A stretch of 64,000 nt of DNA from Mesostigma viride (taxonomy: Eukaryota > Streptophyta > Mesostigmatophyceae > Mesostigmatales > Mesostigmataceae), in the NCBI GenBank assembly GCA_009746045.1, contig RPFO01000065.1:8302741-8366740 (forward strand). Direction: 5' to 3'. Every line of letters starts with the position of its first letter. Position 1 is the first letter of the stretch. The position numbers and the translations under genes were made by a program. The notes under the pieces are model-generated. The model saw nothing but the letters and a program-made list of their open reading frames with translations. It did not search any database and was not told where the DNA came from. Below, one piece after another: positions 1 through 10,653 of this stretch.

Positions 1-8
1 ATGACCGG
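1..8 (+). other. possible exon end at window edge (5' splice site)
   Basis: The window opens with a short stretch followed immediately by GTAAGTATT, a near-consensus 5' splice site. This could be the last bases of an exon of a gene lying to the left. No matching downstream exon could be identified, so the call rests on the donor motif alone. Confidence 0.2.
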
Positions 9-2500
9 GTAAGTATTCGCAGCAGATTGCCGGCATCCGCGCGACCGATGTCCATTGTTCGCTGGGGCGAGCTTGCTGAAACAGCTCATTCCCATTTGTA
101 GGGGATAACATCCTTTCAGCTATCGCTGGTTGCGCCATGTTCGTGTGGCAATGTATGTGGGGCAATGTATGTCGTGTGGCAAGCAGCGGACTTGTCGACT
201 TGGATGTAGAAAATGATGGATTGGTAGCCCTTTGGAACGTGAGGTAGTGCAGATAATTCCTTTCCTCCCGCCTTCCCCCGTCGATTCCCCCGTGGGTGTG
301 GTGCCCTCAAGAGCTTTTCCTTTCAGAAAGCTTTTCCGACAAGCTACCAAGCTTCACATAAATTGTAAACGAGCTTCCTTCTGGTAAATGCCATGTTGCC
401 TGCGAGGGTGGCGAGAGAGAATGAATACGGATCACCCGAGAGAGCACGGCGTATTGCGCGCTGGACGTGCGTGCGTTCGATCATCTATCAACGTGAACCT
501 CTATTGCTTTTCTTGCACATAGTGGCCTGTTTTATAAATAGTACGGCGGCTGATGACTATCGGAATAGCTTCTTGGGGTACTTCCTGCAGGCGCTCTACA
601 ACCACCCCAGGTGGGCGCAGCCAATCAGCCTGGAAGCAGGCCCGCAGTCTATCTACGCCTCAGAGGTGCGTCGTGTTCATCGCTTGCAGGGACAATGTGG
701 GTGGTGTTTCGTGCAAATTGTCTGTGCTTTTTGTGCCCCTGTGCTCAATGGCACGCTGCTACGTTTTGTATGCTGGCAAATGCCGCACATGGTGACCTGC
801 TGGCCCTACTTTCTGGTCACCATTTTGTCGCCATATATGTGCCGTGGAGTCTGCTGTCATGCCTGTGCATTAGACTCTCATGCCCAGCCACCCACCCCCC
901 GGTCCTTATGCTGGAGGAACCCCTTAGGGTGCGTCCCATGGACTAACGCGCGTGCATATGGCCACAGGCTAACAAGTGCGGCTTTCTCCAAGTGCACCGC
1001 CCATGGGCCACACTTTTCTTGTGAACAGCCCGTCCAAGTGCGGACATCTGTATCCACCGAACTGTGCTCTGCCATCAGAAACTGACTAGAAAGCATCGAA
1101 TGGGACAATCAACTGAGAATTCATAGGAAGTAACCAGTAGTACACTGGTTTATCTGCACTAATATAGTTTATAGCCCAGACTAGTTTTCTTTTACTGGCA
1201 CTAGCTTATCTGCACTAATATAGTTTATAGCCAAGACTAGTTTTTCTTTTTACCGGCACTAGTTTATCTGCACAAATATAGTTTATAGCCCAGACTAGTT
1301 TTCTTTTTCACCGGCACTGACGAGGAGCCCACATTACATGTTTAGGGTAAGATGCGTCCACATACATTTCACGTACGTGTATGTTTTCCACGTAGTATTA
1401 TATTGTTGTCTACGTAGTATACATTTCACATATGTGTATATTTTCTACGTAGTATAATATATACGATGCTTTTTTGCTTGGTTCTTCACATGTTTATTCC
1501 TCAGCTGGCCATTATTAGTTGTTTGCTGCCATTCCCCCTCGAAGAGAGGACGTTCTTGCTGATGATGTTTTTATCTGGATGCCGCCACATGCCTGGCCAC
1601 CCCCAGGTGCGCAAGGTGCAGCCGAGTGACTACCACCGCCCCAAGAACAATTTTGGCGTGGCCGCGTGGGAGAAGCAAGCTGGCACGGCGCCGCTTCCAT
1701 CGGACGGCAAGATGTCCGCCTCCGCTCGTTTCCTGGCCACCAGCACGCACAGGTTTGTTGCGGTTCCACGAGGTCAAGCGAGCGTTTCTCTGCCACCCAC
1801 AGCCGCTTTTTGTGCTTCACAAGCAGGGCATCACCCTCTCCTGGTCATGCGCACGCGCAGGTGGGCGATGACTCAGCGAGGGCGAGTGTGGATATTCCAC
1901 CGCCCCCGCCCCCACCCCCACCCCACGCATACTCTCGTCAGGAAATGACAGGGCGGAATGCTTGCCCGCTCCCGCTGCCGCAGCCTTCGTGCTTGTAAGA
2001 GGCCGCCTCTGCCTCCAAGGTACTAGGGGATCGCAGGCAAGCCCCTTTCAGGCTAGAGAAGCCTATTTAAATAGATAGTTCTTGGTTGTATGTGCTGGAC
2101 CAGCGTAGCGCAGCACGTGTAGAGGTGCAGATGCTAGGAGTCTGCACACAGTTCCGTGGAGCAGCACGGCACGGCACGGCACCCGCTGTTACATCACTTG
2201 CATCGCACGGCATCCACGCTAGTACATGAGCCATGGCCCCTGCTCGCGGTCCCTGCTCGCGGCCCCTGCTCGTGGCCCATGCTCGCGGCCTATGCTCGTG
2301 GCCCATGTTCGCAGTCCATGCTTGCGGCGCCTGCTGCTGCTCCTGCCGGCCTGTCTCGTATACCACAACCCTTGAGAGGTACTCCTTTCAGGTACTCCTC
2401 TGCGCGGCTGTCCTGGCCCCCTTGCCCACACCCTAGTACTCATGCAGACCCCTTGCCTGGCGCTTTTCTAACTAAACTTGCCCGGCTGGCCCTCTTCTTA
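9..2500. other. region without recognisable gene; short tandem repeats
   Basis: No convincing coding exon was found. Three tandem copies of a unit of about 57 bp, each with a TATAGTTTATAGCC-like core, lie at about 1147-1318. Two diverged copies of a unit of about 70 bp with CACGTAGTA motifs lie at about 1361-1465. A short run of CCCCCA repeats is at about 1902-1925. A C/G-rich stretch with repeated GCTCGCGGCC-like phrases lies at about 2235-2300. An upstream or 5' UTR exon of the gene that begins near 2730 could be hidden here. Confidence 0.5.
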
Positions 2501-2725
2501 CCCTCCCTCCCTCCCTCCCTCCCTCCCTCCCTCCCTCCCTCCCTCCCTCCCTCCCTCCCTCCCTCCCTCCCTCCCTCCCTCCTCCCTCCCTCCCTCCCTC
2601 CTCCCTCCCTCCCTCCCTCCCTCCCTCCCTCCCTCCCTCCTCCCTCCCTCCCTCCCTCCCTCCCTCCCTCCCTCCCTCCCTCCCTCCCTCCCTCCCTCCC
2701 TCCCTCCCTCCCTGCCTCCCTCCCT
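2501..2725 (+). repeat. (CCCT)n microsatellite at a 3' splice site
   Basis: About 225 bp of almost pure CCCT repeats runs straight into CTGCAG, so it sits exactly where the polypyrimidine tract of an acceptor would be. A branch-point-like TTCTAACTAAAC lies just before it (about 2467-2478), which places branch site and acceptor more than 250 nt apart. The repeat keeps several frames open and creates long artificial reading frames on both strands. Confidence 0.85.
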
Positions 2726-2729
2726 GCAG

Positions 2730-5700
2730 GGCGGACTTTGCCCACCCGCTGAGCCCAAGCATGTCGACGCCCCACCTGGATGGCGGGGGCCACCAGTGCT
2801 GCGAGGGCCACGGGGGCCATGCGCACGGCCACGCCCACCATGCGGGGCACACGAGCCATGCGAGCCAGCCACAGGAGTTGCGGGGCCGCAGCCAGAGCGC
2901 CGCGGGGGGCATGTACGTCAGCCCCGACAATTTGGGTTTCAGCACCACGTACCGCTCCATGACTGCTGGCGACCGCAGCGTGGTGGCACCCCGGCCCGCG
3001 CCTGGCCCGGCCGAGGAGGAGGCGCGCATGAGGAAGCTCATGTTCACGTCAGAGGGGCTACCACGCGCAAAGGTAGTGGGGGGGGGATGGGGGGGGGGGG
3101 GGGGGGCAATTGGGGAGGATGCTGGTTTGGGGAATCGCAGGGAGCTGGAATTTGGGGACCTGAGTGCAGACGAGGAATCACCGCCGTGAAGCTTTGACAA
3201 TGTCGTCATTGACATTGCGTTAAGGTTGATCTGCATGTATAATGAGTTTTATTGACCCTCATGTAACCACCCAACACAGATATCTAATACCATCGCAACA
3301 CTGGGGTCTATCACTTGCCAATTTACTGGTACCACGATAGATGGGTTGTACTCAGTGAGCAGGTACCGCACTAAATTGGTTGTACACGGTGCCAGCAGCA
3401 ATCAAACATGGGAGCGGTGGTTATGACTAATTCTCTCTTTCTTGTCCTACACCCACTTTTGGAACACATGGGATCCTGAAATGTTCATGTTGGGAATCTC
3501 ATTTCTTTTTCCTTGCCCTCCTTCATTTGTGGCACGATGCCCTCGTGGTCGTTTTTTCTCATGGTCGCGCCGCCCACGCTTGCTGGCCCTCGCTTCCATC
3601 CTCGCTGCCACGATGGCATCCTCGCTGGCGCAATGGCACCTTGGCTGGTGCGATGGCATCTTGGCTGGTGCGGTGGACTCTTGGCTGGTGCGGTGGCAGG
3701 TCGCGGATCATGCTGGCCACCCGCGGCTAGAATCGATGACGGCATATCGGGAGAGCACTCAAGGGCAGCTGCCACCGTAAGCATGCCCTTGCTTCCTGAC
3801 TTGCCCCCCCTACTTGCTCGCCCTACTTGCCCCCCCTACTTGGCCCCCCTACTTGGCCCCACTACTTGGCCCCACTACTTGCTCCCCGTACTTGCTCCCG
3901 TACTTGGCCCCCCTATTTGTTCCCTGACTCGCTCCCTGACCTGCTCCCCCTGCCTGCTTCCCTTAGTTGCTTCCATCGCTCCCCTTCGGGCGTCCCCTAG
4001 TAGCTCCCCTCCGTTACTCCCTTCGCTGCCTCTGCTGGCCCCCGCATCACCTAGTCATCGTCCACACGAGCACGTTGGGAAGTGCCGCTGCTACAGTACG
4101 GGCACCAGTGGGATGGCCTTTGTATGAATGAGGCGTGGAGTGCATAACTATGGCCAGCAGTGCTGACGTTTTGGCCAGCGTCCGGCATGTGGATATTTTT
4201 AATTTTGTATTTATTTTTGGCACGAATGGAATGCCATTGCCTGCAACCAGCACTTAAGCCAAGAATCACAGTGCAACTGTGGCATCATGGCCACCATGAT
4301 GTCGCACAGTTTCTGTGTTGTGGCAGCATGTTGTTGATCGGTTTTCAGAACCATTCCTTTGCGTAACTAGGTAGACTAGACGGATGAACACGCTTCCCTG
4401 TTTTGGATGCAATTGCCCTCTTTTCGATGCAATTGCCCTCTTTTACTAGGTGCAGGAGGCCCCTACGCCCCGCCATTGACCGAATCGCCCCTGCCATTCT
4501 GATGACCAACATCTTGCCGTCGGTTTCCTGCAAGCTCTCTGCGTTGACTTTGTCAAACTTGTCCTCCCGCACCTGTAATCCGCACAGCCGCTCAGACATC
4601 TGGTGCCGCTGGTTGCAAGACCCAACATCTGACACCCTGAATCCCATCGCATCTCCCACCTGGACAACCTCCCTTTGTTCCTGCCTCCAGGGATTACCGT
4701 GACATGAACCGGCTGTCAACCACCTCCAACCTGCAAAAGGTATGCCGGGCCATTGCCAGTGCCGTTGCCAGTGCAACTGTCGCTGCCCCTGTCGGCGCAG
4801 TTGCTCCGCTGCCCATGATGTCCTCTCTATGTGCGCCCATAGAAACAGCAGGTAGAAAATTGTAGGTCCTCTGCTCCGCTTCAGAGTTGGCAGGCAAAGT
4901 AATCACAGGGAGAAGTAAGGCATCATTCTACGATTTGTAGCGCTTGTCCTCTTACGTGCACTCCCGCGGTTAAAGATCCACTGGGCCCCGCTCAGACATT
5001 ATGATCCAGAAAAACCTTGGATTCCCCCCTGCGCATCGAGGTAGATGGTACCCCCTGTACACATTTGAACCCTGACATTGACCCCACCCCCACTTACCAT
5101 GCATACCAAACCCTTCCCATGCAAACACGTCCTCCGGCCTGCTGCGTCTCACGCACACGTGCACATGTGTGCCTGCCAACAAGCCAGCCTACACATTGAC
5201 AAGCCACGTGGTTTGCATCCCGCCCCATGTATTCTGATTGACCCGACCCGCCCAATCATCCTCGCACACACACACGTAGTGCTGTTACGAATCTCATGCA
5301 GTGTCTCCTACGTGCATGTTGCCTATCTAGTCTGGTGGGAGGTTCTTATACCCCCATTGCGGCCCACTACCTCAACTAGGAGCTCCAACCAGTTGTGTGA
5401 TCGAGGGCGTGACCATGCTGCGTGTGGTATTCGTTCTTGCGTGTACCCTTAGGGTACGACCAAGGCGTCACTCCACGTCCCTGGCTACGGCGGGTTTGTG
5501 CCGGCATCGGAGAGCAGCGTGAGCTCCTTGAACCAGGCCAGTATTGATTTTGTTCTCACGCTGTATGACGTTGGCGTGGGAGGGATGCTGCCCCTCTCCG
5601 TGGCTGTCGGAAGTAGTAGTGCGTCGAAGGTCATTGCTACCTTTTTCCCATTCTATGCTGCTTTCTGGTTTTCTGTTTGTCCGTGCCAATGTGAGGTTGC

Positions 5701-8700
5701 TTCTCTGTTGAGGTCATGGCAAGCTCTGCCTGCGTGCATATGACCCTGCCTGATGATGAGTGACCCACTCTTGGGAATGCCACAAAGTGGCAGATAAGTG
5801 CCACTCAGGGGCACACTAAGTTGCCCACTCTTGGGAAGCTAGACCGGGGGGTAGCAAGACCGGTACTGTAGTTCCTTTTGTTTCCCTGGTCTGCTGGTCC
5901 TGTATAAGACCATGCCTCCACGATTTTTTGGATTCCGCCCGTATATTTAACTCCTCAGTTCTTGGCTTGGTCGCCAGGCAAGCAGCAGACGGGGCGGATA
6001 TAAGCAGAGCTCTCGTCGTACTTCGCGGCGAGGCTTTGTCTACGTTTTCCTGTCCACTCTATCTGAGTTAGTTGCACTCCCACTCCTTTTCCTGTCACCC
6101 GATGCCAGGAACCACGCCTTGTGTGCCATATCCTTTGCTATTGCGTGATATATCCTTTGTGCCATATCCTTTTCTATATCATATCCTTTGACATGTTCTT
6201 TGTGCCATATCCTTTGCGATATCACATCCTTTGACACATCTTTTGTGCCATATCCTTTTCTATATCATATCCTTCGACATGTTCTTTGTGCCATATCCTT
6301 TGCGATAGCACATCCTTTGACATATCCTGTGTGCCATATCATTTGCAATCGTGTGATGACCCTGCGATGCAATTCTCCTAGTTGTGCTATGGGTGTGGGC
6401 TCATCTGCTTTTGGGACGCCCCCTCCTGCGTGCGACCACCGCTCATGATCTATACTGTGTGCATGATCTATACCTGTTTGCATGGTCTATACCGTGATGG
6501 CTGTCAACCGCGCGGCAGAGCTTGAGATCCATGGACGGGCGCACCGACCTCAAGAAGGACGCGCTGCTGTCCACGTTGCAACAGTTCCCGCACGGCCGGC
6601 TGCCAAACTCGGGCACATTTAATCCCTCGGTGAGTAAGCATCAATAACTCCCTCGGTGAGTAAGCATCAATAGCTCCCTCGGTACGTAGACTTTAAGAGC
6701 TCCCTCGGTACGTAAGCTTGATGAAGAGCTCCCTCGGTACGTAGGCTTGAATGACTCTTGTCGAAAAGATGTGTCGCAGACTTGTGGAAACTGTCAGGCG
6801 CAAGCCAGCCTGCCCGCCCGCCCAATGACCCTGCTGCCTTCCCGCTCATCCACCCCTCGTTATCCCGCTACGGCTCTGCCAAGCACTCGTTAGAACATTC
6901 CATGCCCACGCCATTGACCTCAGCTGCCCTTCATTCTTCATGTCCCACTGGCAAGCTTAAAATTGTGAGCATAACCAGTGTTACATGTATGCAAAAGGAT
7001 TCTTACAACCCACATGCTCATCCCCCACCACCACCACCACCAGACCCCCCTGACTGTGTGGCGGATGCAAGAACATGTCCAAGCCTGTGCTTTTACTTAC
7101 AAGTTCTTGTGCCCCACCCAACTTGCTGCTCCCATTACTTGCCGCCCATTACACAGCCCACCTGCCCCGCCCACCTTGCCCACCCGCCCACCTTGCCCAC
7201 CCGCCCACCTTGCCACCCACCTACCTGGCCCGCCCGCCCACCTTGTCCACCCACCCACCTTGCCCACACGCTCACCTTGCCCGCCCACCCACCTTGCCCG
7301 CCCACCCACCTTGCCCACACACCAACCTTGCCCACCCCCCTCCCCCCACAGGCGCTGGTCAACATGCGCGACCCGCGCGAGCCGACGACAGAGACCACGC
7401 AGGGCAGCGTGAACGCGTTCATCCTGAGCAAGGCCGCCACCCACGCCGCCACCATGCCGCGCGACTTCCACGTGAAGGTATATCCTGTTTCCGGCCTGCG
7501 CTGCTTGTCTCATGGTGATATCCGAAAAGGCCCTCGTGAAGGCCCAGGGAAGCTCCAGTAAGTCCCTACTAGGCTGCAGAAAGGGCCTACTAGTGCATCA
7601 CGAGAAACAGTTTGGCCCCAGTAAGGCTGCGAGAATGCCCCGGGGAGTCCTTAGGCACATCGATGTGGCAGGCATTGACTGCGCAACGTCAGATAGCAGT
7701 CCCCGTTGTGTCCAGGTGGCACGCATATCCTGGTTGGATGAGTTTGGTCTTTAGCTGGGTCAGTGGCTCACCATGTCATGCATGTGTGGCTGGAATGACT
7801 AGGCAGCATATCCATTACTCCACCGCACCAGGATGTCAGCAAGCATCGTCGTTAGGCCGAGGTCGACGATGTGGATGGAGCCTCAAGTTGGCTTTTCCCA
7901 TGGCAAAGGCAACGCCAAGTGTGCCAAGCTTGTGTCTCCCTCTTCTGGCGGAGCTCCCAAGTCTGGGTGATCACCTTGCCTCGATGGCCGCGCTTGAGCC
8001 TGACCGTGTCTTCTTTCCCCCATGATGAATGTGTTGCTTCTTTCCCTCTGATGCAGTCGAACAAGGGTGTGCTGAACTTCTTTGAGGCCAGCGGGGACTC
8101 CTCTTCTGTCAATAACCTGGTAAGTAGAAGTACAATGTAGGTAGCATTGGCAGTTGCTAAGGCTGAGAGAAATGAGGTTGCTGTTGTGTATAGGCGGCTC
8201 CTACGTGATGCCCGTGGGCAGGTCCTTGGGATGCATGAATTGTATTGTAGTAATGCCATTGTGGCTCGTGCATGCGTGGTCATATCTGAATAGGCAGTCC
8301 TATCTATATCTGGACATGGCCTGGCCAGTCTCTCACGTATACCTAGCGCGACATATGTTCATGTATAGATGCAAAGTACGGAAGCCACTTGACTGCATAG
8401 CAACCCGGATCGATGATTAACAACAATGGGAAGGGTAGGGTTAGTGAGAGGCAGGGGCGCCCAGTGGGTGGGTGGAATGCATGTAGAGCCTTGTACCAGA
8501 CATATACCATTGTCCGTACCAGGCATATACCGTTGTCTCATTGATATACCAGGCTGCATCAGAACTGCAATCTTTGGGTGACACCGTGACAGGCTGTTGG
8601 AGTCAGGATTGTGTGTGTGTGTGTGTGTGTTTCAGCACTCTAAATCAAGTTCTCCTTCCCAACAACGTGTAGTGCCTTGTAAGTCGATTCTTCTGCGTCG

Positions 8701-9366
8701 AATGGTCCGCAAGCTGAATCAACGCCCGTGGACCCGTCTTGATCGACCGAGGGGCACTTTGTAGCATGTTTAAGGTCATAAGTAAGTAAGTAATCAATGG
8801 GGTAGTCACGGTGGCCTGTAAGGTCATCAAGCGCACGGATTCATGAATTAATTTATTAGCACGTGACTGCGTCACGTGGGTGCCGAAACTGCCAATACAG
8901 AGTAAAGGAACCCCTATACAGAATGAGGAGGGAGGGCGCCCTAGCTTCTCTCACTGCCACAAGTGGGCAGGCCACAGAGAGCTCTCTCCACAGCTCAGGG
9001 TGCCGGGGCGCAACACTGTGGGTGCAATACAACCATGCAGTACCATAGGTAGGCTGACGCATAGCTTATAAGGTGAGGTGGGCTCAAGACATTGCCTAAG
9101 GCACAAGCAAATGGCCACACGCACGCGGATAAGTACCCACGTTCTCATCCGTGCTTGTCGTGTGAGGTGGGACATCGTGTCGTAGGCGAATGTAAAGAGC
9201 AAACTAAATGATGGGATATGCTTATGTGTACGCCGGATATGCTGTAATTTCTGTGATGCAGACGGAAGCCGGTCGATACTACCACGCGTTGCGGCCTAAG
9301 GAGGGGCTTCCAAGGGTGTTCCATCCCTCAAAAACGACTCCGCATGGATACAAGTTCCCTTCGTAA
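2730..9366 (+). CDS. multi-exon gene of unknown function
   Basis: Six exons are recognisable from codon quality and splice sites: 2730 (or ATG 2761)-3072, 4691-4739, 6519-6629, 7352-7477, 8057-8119 and 9262-9366 (TAA). From exon 2 on, every junction is phase 0 with good GT and AG sites, and the joined product reads through without a stop. Exon 1 encodes a His/Gly-rich stretch (HGGHAHGHAHHAGH) and then a hydrophilic segment. Exon 3 gives SLRSMDGRTDLKKDALLSTL and exon 6 ends in HGYKFPS. The exon 1-2 junction does not fit: exon 2 needs two carried bases, while the donor at 3072 leaves none. A further exon, or a different donor such as the one at about 3049, is therefore likely. No signal peptide, membrane segment or known catalytic motif was seen. 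I do not recognise the family; a small conserved algal protein of about 260 residues is all that can be claimed. Confidence 0.65.
3073..4690 (+). other. intron region with G-run and C-rich tandem repeats
   Basis: The presumed donor at 3073 is followed at once by a long G-rich run (to about 3107). Further on are about four copies of a 24-bp CTTGGCTGGTGCG-type repeat (3600-3705) and about a dozen copies of a 14-bp CCCCCTACTTGG-type repeat (3797-3965), which is pyrimidine-rich and ends in CCCTTAG. An unrecognised exon may lie here, because the phases of the flanking exons do not match. Confidence 0.5.
4740..6518 (+). repeat. intron with tandem CCATATCCTTT-type repeat
   Basis: Intron between exons 2 and 3 of the unknown gene. 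At about 6118-6350 it holds tandem copies of a unit of about 42 bp, organised as a higher-order unit of about 85 bp, with the shared core TTTGTGCCATATCCTTT and alternating TGATATCA/TATATCA variants. The rest shows no recognisable gene. Confidence 0.6.
6619..6745 (+). repeat. tandemly repeated 5' splice site
   Basis: The end of exon 3 plus its donor (CCCTCG followed by GTGAGTAAGC) is repeated in tandem with a period of 26, 26, 26 and 29 bp. This gives GT donors at 6630, 6656, 6682, 6708 and 6737. Copies 1-2 read GTGAGTAAGC and copies 3-5 read GTACGTAGRC/GTACGTAAGC; all resemble usable donors. Only the first keeps the reading frame cleanly. The 78-nt extension to the fourth is a multiple of three but meets a stop after five codons. 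Confidence 0.85.
6750..7351 (+). repeat. intron with CCCGCCCACCTTG minisatellite before acceptor
   Basis: At about 7155-7340 there are roughly a dozen degenerate copies of a 16-bp CCCACCTTGCCCGC-type repeat on the coding strand, leading directly into CCCCCCTCCCCCCACAG, the acceptor of exon 4. This is a second case of a C-rich repeat acting as polypyrimidine tract in this gene. Confidence 0.7.
7478..9261 (+). other. two introns flanking the short exon 5
   Basis: The introns either side of the 63-nt exon 5 (8057-8119). The first shows nothing beyond unique sequence. The second contains a short GT microsatellite (about 8611-8630) and the interspersed repeat at 8848-9200 described separately. 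Confidence 0.5.
8848..9200 (-). repeat. interspersed repeat family D, SINE-like (copy 1)
   Basis: On the minus strand the element ends in a perfect hairpin, CACGTGACGCAGTCACGTG, followed by a TAATAAATTAATT tail. Its body contains GTGGGTGCAATAC, a GGGCGCCCT-centred block and GTGGGCAGGCCACAGAG, which recur at 10420-10577 and 34370-34590, and partly at 17230-17310 and 48500-48530. The same 19-bp hairpin stands before the tail of the ORF2 LINE at 52510-52553. No clear RNA polymerase III box A or B was found, so 'SINE-like' refers only to size and shared LINE tail. Confidence 0.6.
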
Positions 9367-9709
9367 CACTTGTGGATGTAGTTGGGCGTCCATATTCCTG
9401 CATGTGCATTGATGTCCCCGAAGGAGGAGGTTTTGGGTCATATTTGTGAGGTCGGATCAACGAAGTATTGAGCATACCATTGACAACGAAGTACTGATGC
9501 GACAAGAAACGTGTGGGGAGATGCCTAGTGCAGGGGCTTGCATCACATTGGCAGGCACGGTCTCAAGTGAGACAACGGTATGTATGATAACTTTGTGAGA
9601 TTGCCTGGTGCATGCTCAAGCATGTACGCGCTTGCATAATGTTCAATAAAGCAACTATATTTGGGAATTACGCAAGTTGGCCAGCACAGATCAGTTGTAC
9701 ACATCAAAT

Positions 9710-9935
9710 GGACTTGCGCTGGCACCAAGCCCGTCTAGCCCGGGCGCTTTGTCCTCGCAAATGGAAGGCCCCTGGCAGTGCGTGGCAAGGAGGCCACCCA
9801 TGGATCGATTGACTTTTTGCGATAGCTTGGGCAAGGACATGTGCTACCAGGGCTAGGATGAGCGGGTTCTTGTGCACATGCCCGGATCCAGAACCCGGCT
9901 CGGCTTGTCCGTGATCTGGGGGACGCCGTGGTGAC
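9710..9935 (+). mobile_element. LINE ORF2 3' fragment
   Basis: The sequence resembles the distal ORF2/3' region of the LINE at 51660-52553: GCTGGCACCAAGCCCG, then GGCCGCCAC-like and GGACATGTGCTAC phrases in the same order and spacing. It is diverged, has no intact frame and shows no clear tail. It lies just past the stop codon of the unknown gene. Confidence 0.5.
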
Positions 9936-10419
9936 TGATCTTGCAAGGACTCATGCAAGGTGACGTACCTATCTTCTTGTCGATATGTCGACAAGAAGAA
10001 GACATAATATATAAACGCATAGACTGCGTCCCGTCCGCTGGGCCAACACCGGCACCACTCGCTGCGCATCGCTACCTACCAGCTCAGATGAGGATTATAT
10101 CCCCCTCTAGTGACTATATGCTTGGGGTATGATGCAGACGATATATATTTGTAACTTTCGTGTAATTATTTTTCTATAATGAGATTAGCATAGTACGTAC
10201 TCCGTGGCATGCCCATCAGTGCGCATGACACGCAAGTACTTACTGCACGTCCCGTGGGTGCCAATACAGAGAGTTGCTATCTGCAACTCCAGACCTAGGC
10301 GAGTGAGTCGCGCGCCACTTGCCTTCGTGGGTTCACGAAGTATCCGCACGTAGAAAAGTACCTCATTGCGGGTACTGCGAGGCATGCCTTCAGTACGGCA
10401 TGTTCACGCACTTACTTAC

Positions 10420-10577
10420 TCGCAGAGCTAGAGTAAAGGACCTTCAACCCCTAAAATACACGACGAGAAGGCCGGAGGGCGGTGCGCCCTAACTTCTCTG
10501 ACTGTCACATGTGGGCAGGCCACAGAGTGCTCTCTCCGCGCAGCATGGTGCGGGCCCGCACGCGCAACACTGTGGGT
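10420..10577 (-). repeat. interspersed repeat family D (copy 2)
   Basis: Shares the AGTAAAGGAMC, GGAGGGCG, GTGGGCAGGCCACAGAG and CAACACTGTGGGTGCAAT blocks with 8880-9020. It abuts the tail of the LINE copy that begins at about 10581. Confidence 0.6.
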
Positions 10578-10653
10578 GCAATTAAATTGGAATATATATC
10601 TCCGTTGGGAGTACACATGTATGAGTAGCACATATCCCTGAGAAGGGGCATAT

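Noticed and set aside
393-1085. 230-residue plus-strand frame
   Set aside because: Cys/Trp-rich with no recognisable domain, no splice context, and overlapped by other frames of similar length. It looks like a chance stop-free stretch.
2156-3236. Several long frames on both strands rich in SLPP or EGGR repeats
   Set aside because: They are created by the (CCCT)n microsatellite, which has no stop in any frame. Only the frame from 2761 onward has real exon quality.
7075-7518. Pro/Cys/His-rich frames over the CCCACCTTG array
   Set aside because: Intron minisatellite; only 7352-7477 is coding.
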